Made by a program: the position numbers and the translations under genes
Source: JBBDWJ01 sp040902925
GTDB lineage: Bacteria; Acidobacteriota; Terriglobia; Bryobacterales; UBA6623
Assembly (NCBI GenBank): GCA_040902925.1
Contig: JBBDWJ010000200.1
Coordinates: 1-22,673, forward strand
DNA: 22,673 nucleotides
Direction of reading: 5' to 3'
Shown here: one piece after another, positions 8,953 through 16,319 of the stretch
Numbering within the stretch: the stretch's first letter is position 1
How the letters are laid out: every line of letters begins with the position of its first letter
The notes under the pieces: model-generated
The model's database searches: none
Told to the model about the DNA's origin: nothing
The model's input: the letters and a program-made list of their open reading frames with translations, nothing else

Positions 8953-9273
8953 ATGGTTGCCCGGAGTGTCTCCATTCGCTTGAAGCCCAATAGCGTCGCC
9001 GAGTTTACGCGGATCGTTGAGCAAGAGATCCTGCCGCTGCTGCGGAATCAAAAAGGCTTTCAGGATGAAATCACGCTCGTCCTGCCGGAGGGGCTGCAAG
9101 TGGTCGGAATCAGTTTGTGGGACAGCGATGACGACGCCAACGCCTATAGCCGCGGGGCCTACCGGCAGGTGCTGACGGCCTTGGAAAAAGTGATCGGCGG
9201 CCCTCCCGAGATTCACCTTTTCGAGGTGTCGAATTCGACGTTCCACAAGATCGGGGCACAAATCGCCGCCTAG
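8953..9273 (+). CDS. ABM-like (antibiotic biosynthesis monooxygenase fold) small protein
   Basis: This 106-residue protein starts VARSVSIRLKPNSVAEF and has EQEILPLLRNQKGFQDEITL, then VVGISLWDSDDDANAYSR. The alternation of strand, 'F..i.e.eilP.lr.q.GF.d', strand and 'wds.e.A..Y' is the pattern of the dimeric alpha/beta-barrel ABM superfamily. Members include small monooxygenases, haem-degrading enzymes and many stress proteins of unknown activity. No catalytic residues can be assigned. The start is ATG 8953 with a strong AGGAGG 5 bases upstream. The protein has no signal peptide or membrane segment and is expected in the cytoplasm. It is followed 89 bases later by an exported protein on the same strand. 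Confidence 0.7.
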   Translation: MVARSVSIRLKPNSVAEFTRIVEQEILPLLRNQKGFQDEITLVLPEGLQVVGISLWDSDDDANAYSRGAYRQVLTALEKVIGGPPEIHLFEVSNSTFHKIGAQIAA

Positions 9274-9362
9274 CGAGCCGCGGCAACGTTCGGGGCCCAG
9301 CGGTTGGAAATGAATCAGCACAGACTATGCCGGAAACGGGTTGGGATATCGAGAACGTAAGC

Positions 9363-10106
9363 ATGAGCCAACGGGATAGATCCCTTTACGACGTGGCGGT
9401 CGGTCGTCATATATCCTGCGTGATGCTGCTCGCGCTGGTAGGGATCGCGCCGGCGCCGGCCCAGAGCCCAAGCGCACCTCCGGCGATGGAAGTCATCGTT
9501 GAGGGCATGGCGCGAGCGCGCGCTGACAACCGTGCCCGCCTTCGGTCGTACGTGGTTACGCGCGACTACGCGCTGTTCGGGAAGGAAAAAAATAAGACCA
9601 CGTCGGAGGTGACGGCGCAACTGACCTTTGTTCCTCCGAACTCGAAAAAGTACGACATCCTACAGCGCAGTGGCAGCGGGTTGGGAGAAAGACTGGTTCG
9701 CCGGATGCTGGACGGGGAGACCGCGATCGTCAAAGAGTACAGTGCGACCGACATCTCTCCGGACAACTACGATTTTCGTTTATCGGGCGAGGAAAGTGTG
9801 AGCGGCCGCCGCTGCTACGTGATCGGCATCGTTCCCAAGCGCGCAGCCAAGACTCTGCTTCATGGGACGATCTGGGTCGACGCCAATACCTATCTGCTTC
9901 ATCGCATGGAGGGTGCGCCGGCGCAGAGCCCGTCGTGGTGGCTGACAGACGCGCGTATCACATTTTTCTACAGCGACGTTGAGGGTATGTGGCTGCAAAC
10001 GGCCTCGGAATTCACGACCCATGTCCGGATCTTTGGCAAGCACACGATGATTTCTCGCGACGTGAAATACGAGACTGCCGCACTCACGGCGGCTACAAAC
10101 AGGTAA
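9363..10106 (+). CDS. Exported protein of about 247 residues, outer-membrane lipoprotein-sorting-like
   Basis: An N-terminal hydrophobic segment (CVMLLALVGIAPAPAQS) looks like a signal peptide cleaved after AQS. The mature part begins with an amphipathic helix (MEVIVEGMARARADNRARL) and then 'YVVTRDYALFG'. It goes on through strand-rich sequence with CYVIGIVPKRAAKTLLHGTI, WVDANTYLLHRMEG and ISRDVKYE. The 'G.iWVDa.ty.l.R.eg' part resembles LolA/LolB-like and MucB/RseB N-terminal folds, which bind lipids or lipoproteins in the periplasm. I recognise the type but cannot name a family with certainty. ATG 9363 was preferred over ATG 9327, which adds 12 residues, because it gives a more usual signal peptide. 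Neither start has a clear ribosome site. Confidence 0.65.
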   Translation: MSQRDRSLYDVAVGRHISCVMLLALVGIAPAPAQSPSAPPAMEVIVEGMARARADNRARLRSYVVTRDYALFGKEKNKTTSEVTAQLTFVPPNSKKYDILQRSGSGLGERLVRRMLDGETAIVKEYSATDISPDNYDFRLSGEESVSGRRCYVIGIVPKRAAKTLLHGTIWVDANTYLLHRMEGAPAQSPSWWLTDARITFFYSDVEGMWLQTASEFTTHVRIFGKHTMISRDVKYETAALTAATNR

Positions 10107-10140
10107 GCGGCAACCGGGCGGCACGAAACATTCTTGGTGG

Positions 10141-10198
10141 TCCACCAAAATCATCCACCAAAATCAGCATCCACCAAAATTATCCACCAAAATCAGCA
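10141..10198. repeat. Nested tandem repeat, 2 x 29 bp, each 13 + 16 bp
   Basis: Four copies of tccaccaaaat(c/t)a begin at 10141, 10154, 10170 and 10183, at intervals of 13, 16 and 13 bases. The stretch is therefore a 29-bp unit (10141-10169) repeated once (10170-10198) with a single C-to-T change, and each unit is itself a 13-bp element followed by a 16-bp version. Directly upstream, ttggtgg at 10134-10140 pairs with the first tccaccaa. The repeat lies 35-172 bases after the exported-protein stop and before the MFS start, so it is in the MFS 5' region. Confidence 0.9.
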
Positions 10199-10251
10199 GC
10201 GCTCGCCTTTCCCACCGCGAATCCGAAAACGCTCTCTAGCGGCGGCGGATC

Positions 10252-10280
10252 ATCGAAAGCGTCATACTCAACCTTTCGAT
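10252..10280. promoter_or_regulatory. Inverted repeat overlapping the MFS start codon
   Basis: ATCGAAAG (10252-10259) and CTTTCGAT (10273-10280) are perfect 8-bp inverted copies separated by 13 bases. The right arm includes the first two bases of the MFS ATG (10279-10281). No Shine-Dalgarno sequence is visible in the loop. The structure could hold the start codon in a hairpin or be a regulator's operator. Confidence 0.4.
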
Positions 10281-11556
10281 GTTCACCGCAGCCCCATCTG
10301 TTCTAAAGACGAAGTCACGCCGGCAAGGCGTTTACTATGGCTGGGCTAACGTCGCCGTAGCGGCGCTGGCAATGGTCGGTACCCTACCTGGCAGGACGCA
10401 AGGGCTGGGACTCATCACCGAACCGCTGCTGGCCGATCTGCACATCGATCGGGTTTCCTACGCGTCCATCAATCTCTGGGCAACTCTGATCGGCGCTTTG
10501 TTCTGTCTGCCATGCGGGCGGCTCGTCGACCGCGTGGGATCTCGCCTGGTGCTCAGCGCCTTACTGGCGGCATTGGCGGCGACAGTGCTCGGAATGAGCG
10601 TGACGAGCGGAGGCATCGCTTTGGGCATCGCCATCACCCTCAGCCGCGGATTCGGCCAGAGCGCGCTTTCGGTGGCCAGTCTGGCTCTGGTGGGAAAGTG
10701 GTTCGGGCGTGGGCTGAACCATGCGATGGGGGTCTACTCTTTGCTGGTCGGCGTCGGATTCATCGCCGCATTCCCAAGTGTCGGGAGCGCCGTGCTTGCG
10801 TTTGGCTGGCGCGCGGCCTGGTCCGGTGCCGGCTGGGCGTTGCTTCTGGTCGCGGCGCCGGCCGCCTGGCTGGTGGTGCGCAACGGTCCCGAAGACCGCG
10901 GCCCGCAATTCGACGCAGGAGAGGCGACAGGCCGCGCGGGCGTCGCGGACCTCACTCTTCCCGATGCGCTGCGGAGCGCCGCGTTCTGGCTGTTCGCCTT
11001 GTCGAGCTCGCTGTTCGGGCTGGTGTATTCGGGCATCGCCCTGTTCAATCAATCGATCCTCGAGGAGCGAGGTTTCGATGCTTCCGTCTACCATACGGTG
11101 CTTGTGATCAGCACCTTGCTCGGGCTGCTCGCAAACTACGCGGGCGGATGGCTGGCTTCGCGCTGGCCGATCCAGCGCGTCATGGGTGTTGGGATGGCGC
11201 TGCTGAGTTGCGCGCTTCTGATGCTGCCCGTGGTCCAAACCTACACTCATGTGGTGTTGTACGGCGCAGCCATGGGGATAGCCGGCGGTGTTGTCACCGT
11301 GGTCTTCTTTTCCGTATGGGGGCAGGTCTACGGCCGTAGCCATCTGGGAAAGATCCAAGGCTGCGCGCAAATGATGACCGTCGCCGCTTCCGCGGTAGGA
11401 CCGCTGCTGCTTGCTAAAACGTTGGAACGCACCGGCTCCTACGATTCGATCTTTTACGGCCTTGCCGCGATAGTTGTTGCGCTGGGGGCAGGTTCGTGGC
11501 TAGTGCCCCTGCCGGCGCGAAAGACGTTGGAGCCGGAAAGGCTAGCCCAGGGCTAG
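10279..11556 (+). CDS. MFS transporter, OFA/monocarboxylate-like
   Basis: This 425-residue integral inner-membrane protein has about 12 hydrophobic helices. The N-terminal GVYYGW (residues 17-22) followed directly by helix 1 is typical of oxalate:formate antiporter and monocarboxylate-type MFS carriers. The loop between helices 2 and 3 carries an MFS signature-like GRLVDRVGSRLVL (from residue 80). A charged central loop (about 197-220) divides the two six-helix halves. The likely substrate class is small organic acids, but this cannot be fixed from sequence. ATG 10279 leaves an 18-residue cytoplasmic tail before helix 1. No ribosome site is visible, so translation may be weak or controlled by the inverted repeat over the start. 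The 3' end overlaps a GCTAGCCC/GGGCTAGC palindrome (11541-11557), and the sortase gene converges on it. Confidence 0.88.
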   Translation: MFTAAPSVLKTKSRRQGVYYGWANVAVAALAMVGTLPGRTQGLGLITEPLLADLHIDRVSYASINLWATLIGALFCLPCGRLVDRVGSRLVLSALLAALAATVLGMSVTSGGIALGIAITLSRGFGQSALSVASLALVGKWFGRGLNHAMGVYSLLVGVGFIAAFPSVGSAVLAFGWRAAWSGAGWALLLVAAPAAWLVVRNGPEDRGPQFDAGEATGRAGVADLTLPDALRSAAFWLFALSSSLFGLVYSGIALFNQSILEERGFDASVYHTVLVISTLLGLLANYAGGWLASRWPIQRVMGVGMALLSCALLMLPVVQTYTHVVLYGAAMGIAGGVVTVVFFSVWGQVYGRSHLGKIQGCAQMMTVAASAVGPLLLAKTLERTGSYDSIFYGLAAIVVALGAGSWLVPLPARKTLEPERLAQG

Positions 11557-11651
11557 CGCGGCTAGGTGCCTGTTCCTTTGCTTCCTGACGGCCGTTCATC
11601 CGGATGATACGGTTTGCCGCGCAGGCGGTCCTCTCCTGCCTCCCTCCACGC

Positions 11652-12287
11652 TCATCGGGAAACCTTTTCGGCGCGAACGATAAACCTGTTTGGCGCGGGA
11701 CCGACGAAGTAGAACGGATGGCAGGTGACCAGGGTTAGGACCTCATTGCTGGTGGGATTCAATACTTCGACGTCATGCGGGCTCACCACTCGACTGGACA
11801 CGACGCGGTAGCGGTATTCGCCCCCTCGTGTGGTCAGTGTGATGATGTCGTCCACCTGGATATCTTTTAGCGGCCGGAAGAACGTATCACGGTGGCCAGC
11901 GATACCTGCGTTGCCGGACTGTCCCGGCAGAGCGGTGCCCGGTATATGGCCGACGGCGCGACGCAGGGTGCGTCTGTCGAGTCCTTCAACAACCACCGCG
12001 GAGAGGCCAAGACGTGGGATCTCAATGCGGCCGATCAGTCCGCCGGGCGCGTCTGCCAACGGGGGTTCCGGCGCAGTGAGGGGATCGGTGGGTGGCGCCC
12101 CGACGCTCGCCGCGCTGTCGTCATCCAACAGGCGGTCGAGCTCGCGGCCTTGTTGTTGCTGGAAGACCCAGGAGTCCAGCAGAACGAAGGCGCAGTAGCC
12201 CAGCAGTAAGACGCCGGCGACGAGCAAGGCGCGCTGGGTCCGGCGCAGAATGCGCCTTAGCGAGCCCTTCGCGAGCGAGACCCTCAC
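11652..12287 (-). CDS. Class D sortase
   Basis: This 211-residue membrane-anchored cysteine transpeptidase has one helix at about residues 20-40, a Pro/Asp-rich linker (55-80), then the sortase barrel. The three catalytic residues are visible: His132 in AGHRDTFFRPL, Cys189 in LTLVTCHPF and Arg201 in APNRFIVRAE. IGRIEIPRLGLSAVVVEG and AVGHIPGTALPGQSGNAGIA are typical class D sequence. Sortases cut LPXTG-type signals and join the protein to an amine acceptor. The start ATG 12285-12287 overlaps the stop of the VWA gene by 4 bases (ATGA), so the two are translationally coupled. A candidate substrate with LPDTG is encoded about 3.3 kb upstream. Acceptor and topology in a diderm cell are unclear. 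Confidence 0.92.
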   Translation of the reverse strand: MRVSLAKGSLRRILRRTQRALLVAGVLLLGYCAFVLLDSWVFQQQQGRELDRLLDDDSAASVGAPPTDPLTAPEPPLADAPGGLIGRIEIPRLGLSAVVVEGLDRRTLRRAVGHIPGTALPGQSGNAGIAGHRDTFFRPLKDIQVDDIITLTTRGGEYRYRVVSSRVVSPHDVEVLNPTSNEVLTLVTCHPFYFVGPAPNRFIVRAEKVSR

Positions 12288-13252
12288 GGACCGCCCTGGC
12301 CGTTGCGGGGCCGTGACTCACCGCCCGCAATGTAGCCGGCGCGAGCGCGTGCATGGAGCTTGCCGTGGTCCGCCGCCCGGGCGACGACTCGAACTTTGCG
12401 GTAGGTTCCCTTCGGCGTCACGTTGGTGGAAACGTATCCGATGGTGTATTGATTGCGAATGTCGTGGGCGATGCTTTCGCAAACTGCCACGACATCGCTG
12501 AGCTCTGCCGGGAAGAAGGCTTCGCCGCCCGTCTGCCGTGCCAGGCGCCTGAGCACCTTCGGATTCCGATCCGGATCCGCGTCGTCAAACAGGCCGATCG
12601 TATAGAGGATCGCGCTGGACTGCTCGGCCAGCTTCAGGACTTCCGGCAAGCCGTGCTTGCTGGCGTTGTCGCCGCCGTCGCTGATGATGAGCAGCGCTTT
12701 TTTGTTCGGGGCGCCGAGCTGCAATTGAAATTGATTTATTGCCTTGACGACCGCATCGTACAGCGCCGTCATCCCCGCGGCGGGCGCATTCGCGATGGCG
12801 TATTCGAGTTTGGTTGAGCTATTCGTAAACGGGACCGCGCCGGGCAGACCCAGCGAAACCTTTTCGTTGAAGTTCACAACGAACATCTGGTCGTTTGGGT
12901 TGCTGGACTGCACAAACGTCCGGGCGGCGGCTGTCACCTGGGCCAGTTTTGGCAGCATGCTCCGGCTGTGGTCGACAACCAGCCCTATGGTGACCGGGGT
13001 GTCTTCGTACTGAAATAGCCGGATCGACTGACGGACGCCGTCTTCGTAAATTTCAAAATCCTGCTCGCCCAAATCGGAGATAAAGCGGCCTTTGCGGTCG
13101 CGCACGACAGGGTGCAACACGACCAGATCGACGTCCACGGCGATGCGGAACGGTTCCAGGTCCTGAGCCTTGCTGGTAGGAGAAAGCTGACCTCCACTGA
13201 AGCCAACGGCAAACATCAGCAGAAGGACAAGCTTTGCGCGGCTCACGTTCAT
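12284..13252 (-). CDS. VWFA-related acidobacterial domain protein, secreted
   Basis: This 322-residue protein starts with a signal peptide (AKLVLLLMFAVGFSGG). A beta-rich segment (VDLVVLHPVVRDRKGRFISD, DFEIYEDG) follows, and then a von Willebrand A domain. The metal-ion site is complete: DHSRS (94-98), Thr162 in GMTALYDA, and Asp182 in ISDGGD. The C-terminal 'YTIGYVSTN...GTYRKVRV' strand set matches the acidobacterial VWFA-related family. No LPXTG signal is present. A role in extracytoplasmic protein binding or envelope assembly is likely. ATG 13250-13252 lies only 2-3 bases from AGGAG, so GTG at 13244-13246 (two codons later) is an equally good start. The stop overlaps the sortase start, tying the product to sortase function. 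Confidence 0.9.
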   Translation of the reverse strand: MNVSRAKLVLLLMFAVGFSGGQLSPTSKAQDLEPFRIAVDVDLVVLHPVVRDRKGRFISDLGEQDFEIYEDGVRQSIRLFQYEDTPVTIGLVVDHSRSMLPKLAQVTAAARTFVQSSNPNDQMFVVNFNEKVSLGLPGAVPFTNSSTKLEYAIANAPAAGMTALYDAVVKAINQFQLQLGAPNKKALLIISDGGDNASKHGLPEVLKLAEQSSAILYTIGLFDDADPDRNPKVLRRLARQTGGEAFFPAELSDVVAVCESIAHDIRNQYTIGYVSTNVTPKGTYRKVRVVARAADHGKLHARARAGYIAGGESRPRNGQGGP

Positions 13253-13328
13253 TTCTCCTCATGTCAGCTCATCTCAGCACCGATGGGCTTTTCCCGCTCT
13301 CGCCGCAGGGTGTTGTGAGCAAGGCAGG

Positions 13329-13553
13329 TTAGCGCTTTTGCTTCATAGCGATCATCAGGCCGGCCCCGCCTAGAATCATGGCCGCACTAACGATCGGCGA
13401 CACTTTATCGCTGTGCCGGGTTTCGATATCGATGGATAAACCGCCGACCGTGAGGCCATCTTGTTCGTTGCGAGGAATCGGGACCAGAAGCGAAGTAATA
13501 CCCAGCATCACCACCACCAGTCCTGTCCAAAACATAGCTTGCATACGCTTCAT
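13329..13553 (-). CDS. Small two-helix membrane protein, 74 residues
   Basis: The protein has a hydrophobic segment near the N-terminus (MFWTGLVVVMLGITSLLVPI) and one near the C-terminus (PIVSAAMILGGAGLMIAM), joined by a polar loop with DGLTVGGLSIDIETRHSDK and ending KQKR. Such two-helix proteins are common and uncharacterised in Acidobacteriota, and I cannot name its function. The start ATG follows GAAGGGAA closely. It lies 34 bases after the malic-enzyme stop and 76 bases before the VWA gene on the same strand, so it may belong with the VWA-sortase pair. A hairpin lies just upstream. Confidence 0.75.
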   Translation of the reverse strand: MKRMQAMFWTGLVVVMLGITSLLVPIPRNEQDGLTVGGLSIDIETRHSDKVSPIVSAAMILGGAGLMIAMKQKR

Positions 13554-13570
13554 TTCCCTTCGATCCCGAA

Positions 13571-13600
13571 CCGGGCATCGCCGTGTGTCAGGATGCCCGG
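13571..13600 (-). terminator. Hairpin spanning the malic-enzyme stop codon
   Basis: CCGGGCATC (13571-13579) pairs perfectly with GATGCCCGG (13592-13600) around a 12-base loop that contains the stop codon of the malic enzyme. No T-run follows on the minus strand, and the next gene's start is about 18 bases beyond. It may act as an attenuator or processing site between the two genes. Confidence 0.4.
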
Positions 13601-15321
13601 AGGCGGCAATACTCCGGCTGCCACATGGCGTCTTGCACCTGCCGCACGATGTCGACGAGCTCGACGCCGGCCAGGCCTTCCTCCAGTGCAGTTTCGGCGA
13701 CCGCCAGGGCCACCGTCATCGATACACTGCGCAAGTTGTCGAACTGGGGGAGTAGCGACGCGCCGGGCAAGCGGACGGCTACGAGGCTGGAAACGGCGTT
13801 CGCCGCCGCCGCAAACATGCCGCTGCTGATCCGGCGGGCCTGGGACACGATTGCGCCGAGGCCCAATCCGGGGTACAGCGTGGCATTGTTCACCTGGCCA
13901 ATGACGTAGGTGATGCCCTTGTGAGTGACCGGGCCGAACGGGCTGCCTGTGGCGATCAGGGCGCGTCCATCGGTCCAGGCGATCAGATCGGCCGGCGTCG
14001 CTTCGGCTATCGAGGCCGGACTCGACAACGGGAAGATGATCGGCCGCTCGGTGTGCGCGGCCATTTCCTGAACGATGGCTTGCGTGAAGGCGCCTGAAAC
14101 CGTCGACGCACCGATCAGCATCGTCGGACGCACGGCATGCACTACCTCGGCCAGACCGATGGCGTCCGCGTTTCGCGACCAACCCTTGACCTCGGCGGCC
14201 GGCCGGACGTAGTTCGCCTGGAAGGCGTCGAGCGCGCCGTCCAGATCGTCGGTCAAAAGCCCGGGCCGGTCGACGAGCCAGAAGCGGCCCGTCGCTTCCT
14301 CGCGGGACAAGCCTTCACGCACCATGGCAGCGCGGAGCTGGTCGGCGATGCTGATGCCCGCGGTGCCCGCGCCAAAGATGACCACGCGCTGGTTCCGCAG
14401 GGGCGCTCCGCAGATCCGCGACGCGGAAATCGCCGCCGCCAGCGTGATCGCGCCGGTGCCCTGCAAGTCGTCGTTGAAGGTCGGGAACTGATCGCTATAT
14501 TTATCGAGAATGTGGCGGCCGCTGTCAGGCGCGAAATCCGCCCAGTTCAACACTGCCTTTGGAAACAGCTTCCTCACTGCGGTGACGTAAGCATCGATGA
14601 AGGCATCGTAGCGCTCCCCGTTGACGCGGGCGTGGCGGTTGCCGATGTACATCGGATCCTGGAGCAGGCTTTCACGGTTGGTGCCGACATCGAGCATCAC
14701 CGGGATAGCCCGCAGCGGGTCGATGCCGCCCGCCGCCGTGAAGATCGCCAGCTTGCCGATCGAAATCTCGATGCCGCCGACGCCCCAGTCGCCGATCCCC
14801 AGAACACGCTCGGCGTCGGTCGCGACAATCAGGTCGATTTCGTTGGGGCCGGCGTGGAGGTTTTCAAAAGCCGTCTCGATGGCTTCGGGGTGGTCGATCG
14901 AGAGATAGACGCCCCGTGGACGACGGAACTCGTGGCGATACTGCTCCATCGCCATGCCGACGGTGAGGTCGTTGACGATGGGGATCATTTCCCGTAGATG
15001 ATCGGAGAGCAGCCGGTAGAACAGAACTTCGTTGCGGTCGTGCAAGGTGGTCAGGAAGACGTTCTTGCTCAGCGGGTCCAGCAGCCGCTGGTACTGGAAG
15101 TAGGCGTATTTCGCCTGGTCCATCAACGTGCTGACGATCGCCGGGAGCAGGCCCGTAAGGCCCAGAGCTTTGCGCTCCTCGCCGGAGAAGGCGGTGCCCT
15201 TGTTGAGCAGCGGCGTGGTCAGCACGGCCATTCCGCGCGCCTTGGTTTCGTGCCTGCCTGGCCGGTTCAACCGGCGTTTCGGCTTCGGCGGGACTCTGAG
15301 CGGAATCACGATTTGCGGCAT
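13588..15321 (-). CDS. NAD-dependent malic enzyme family protein with altered active site
   Basis: This 577-residue cytoplasmic protein covers the full malic-enzyme fold. FRRPRGVYLSIDHP (132-145), VLGIGDWGVGGIEISIGKLA (173-192) with the conserved Lys190, FNDDLQGTGAI (282-292) with Asp284/285, and the nucleotide-binding GAGTAGIS (318-325) are present. The family oxidatively decarboxylates malate to pyruvate using NAD(P) and Mg/Mn. Two key positions differ from the classical enzyme: the YTPTVG motif, source of the catalytic Tyr, reads NDLTVG (Asn117), and the metal-binding EDF reads ADF (Ala261). It could be an active variant subfamily, a malolactic-like enzyme or a non-catalytic paralogue. The start ATG 15319-15321 is chosen by GGAG 8 bases upstream; the frame stays open to 15441 without a better site. 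Confidence 0.88.
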   Translation of the reverse strand: MPQIVIPLRVPPKPKRRLNRPGRHETKARGMAVLTTPLLNKGTAFSGEERKALGLTGLLPAIVSTLMDQAKYAYFQYQRLLDPLSKNVFLTTLHDRNEVLFYRLLSDHLREMIPIVNDLTVGMAMEQYRHEFRRPRGVYLSIDHPEAIETAFENLHAGPNEIDLIVATDAERVLGIGDWGVGGIEISIGKLAIFTAAGGIDPLRAIPVMLDVGTNRESLLQDPMYIGNRHARVNGERYDAFIDAYVTAVRKLFPKAVLNWADFAPDSGRHILDKYSDQFPTFNDDLQGTGAITLAAAISASRICGAPLRNQRVVIFGAGTAGISIADQLRAAMVREGLSREEATGRFWLVDRPGLLTDDLDGALDAFQANYVRPAAEVKGWSRNADAIGLAEVVHAVRPTMLIGASTVSGAFTQAIVQEMAAHTERPIIFPLSSPASIAEATPADLIAWTDGRALIATGSPFGPVTHKGITYVIGQVNNATLYPGLGLGAIVSQARRISSGMFAAAANAVSSLVAVRLPGASLLPQFDNLRSVSMTVALAVAETALEEGLAGVELVDIVRQVQDAMWQPEYCRLRAS

Positions 15322-15481
15322 GCTGTCTACTCCGAGCCCTTTTGCCCCACTGTCTCCGCGATGGCGACAGCAAGCGTTCGAAAACCGTCTCACTACGCCC
15401 TGACAAGTTTCGACGGGCGTAGCGCATCGCCCTCTATGCAATCTTTGGGCCTATTCAAACGGCCTCGCGGAGAGAACCACC

Positions 15482-15506
15482 CCGGCGCGCCCGGAAGGCG
15501 CGCCGG
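15482..15506 (-). terminator. GC-rich hairpin after the LPDTG gene
   Basis: A perfect 10-bp stem, CCGGCGCGCC / GGCGCGCCGG, with a 5-base CGGAA loop, begins about 40 bases past the stop of the LPDTG-protein gene. A modest T-containing tail follows on the minus strand (GGTGGTTCTCT). It probably ends that transcript, which separates the LPDTG gene from the malic-enzyme gene. Confidence 0.65.
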
Positions 15507-15545
15507 ATGGCACATCAAACTGCACACAAAACCCAAATCAATCCC

Positions 15546-16319
15546 TTACAGCATGCGCTTTTGCGCAAAACGGAGCAGCGCAGCTCCGCCCAAAGCCAAC
15601 ACTCCGAACAGCGCCGCCAGCGGCAAGGGACTTCCCGTGTCCGGGAGAGTCTCGGGCATGTTCTGGGCTAGCTGGGTTGGCGCGGGGGGAGGAGCCTGGG
15701 CCGCTTGCCGCGCGGCCGGGGCCGGAGCAGCCTGGGCCAGTTCGACCTGTTCGCCGGTCGGCTTGATCGTCATCACAGGCACCCGCTGCAACCGCAGCAC
15801 CTGGGGTTCATCCGCCGCCTTGATCGGCTCGACTTCCTTCGGTTCGAACTCCACCGGCGTAAACAGAACCGGTTGGTTGGACGCCTTCGCGAGTTCCATT
15901 GCCGTCACCTTCGGGTAAACGAATTCCTCGCCGAAATTAGCGCCTGGATAGAACCAAGCGCGCAGCGCCTCCGGCTGGCCGGCCGGCCGCTCGCTAAAGG
16001 TGATGACCGTTTTGTCGGTCGCCTTGAGGCGATAGTTCGGGATGGCCAGGACGGTGGCGTAGACGATGGATTCGTCTTCGCTGAAGATCTGGACAATGTG
16101 GCGATTGGCATCCGAGTCCAACAACCGGAACACATACGTGCCGGCGGGCAGCACGGCATGGTCGGGACGATGAACGCCCGGGGTTGCCACAGGCGCGCTA
16201 AACGTGACCACGGTTTTCTTGTCCCATGTGTCTGCGTTGGCGCTCGGCGCGACGATGCCGCCGATGAGCGTCACGCAAAAAACCGCTGTCGTTACTATTC
16301 TCAAAACTTTCATATCCAT
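15546..16319 (-). CDS. Secreted protein with C-terminal LPDTG sortase signal
   Basis: This 257-residue protein has a signal peptide ending SANA (cleavage near residue 29). An N-terminal domain of a type frequent in Acidobacteriota follows (WDKKTVVTFSAPV at 32-44, LPAGTYVFRLLDSD at 57-70, VYATVLAIPNYRL at 86-98, ITFSERPAGQPEALRAWFYP). A Pro/Ala/Gln-rich stalk (about 193-218) leads to LPDTG at 225-229, a hydrophobic stretch (PLPLAALFGVLALGGAALLR) and a basic tail (AQKRML). This is the complete three-part sorting signal, and a class D sortase is encoded downstream, so it is probably that enzyme's substrate. ATG 16319 is used because AAGGAA lies 5 bases upstream; ATG 16313 is possible. The function of the N-terminal domain is unknown. 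Confidence 0.85.
   Translation of the reverse strand: MDMKVLRIVTTAVFCVTLIGGIVAPSANADTWDKKTVVTFSAPVATPGVHRPDHAVLPAGTYVFRLLDSDANRHIVQIFSEDESIVYATVLAIPNYRLKATDKTVITFSERPAGQPEALRAWFYPGANFGEEFVYPKVTAMELAKASNQPVLFTPVEFEPKEVEPIKAADEPQVLRLQRVPVMTIKPTGEQVELAQAAPAPAARQAAQAPPPAPTQLAQNMPETLPDTGSPLPLAALFGVLALGGAALLRFAQKRML

Noticed and set aside
10141..10198. Tandem repeats considered as a CRISPR array or an origin with DnaA boxes
   Set aside because: There are no unique spacers of constant length and no cas gene. TTATCCACC matches the DnaA box at 8 of 9 only once, as part of the repeat.
12284..13252. The VWA protein as a sortase substrate
   Set aside because: Its C-terminus ends in a Gly/Arg/Pro-rich polar tail with no LPXTG motif or hydrophobic helix.
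14137..15918. Long plus-strand open frames opposite the malic enzyme and the LPDTG gene
   Set aside because: They mirror genuine coding frames, have no ribosome sites and resemble no protein family.
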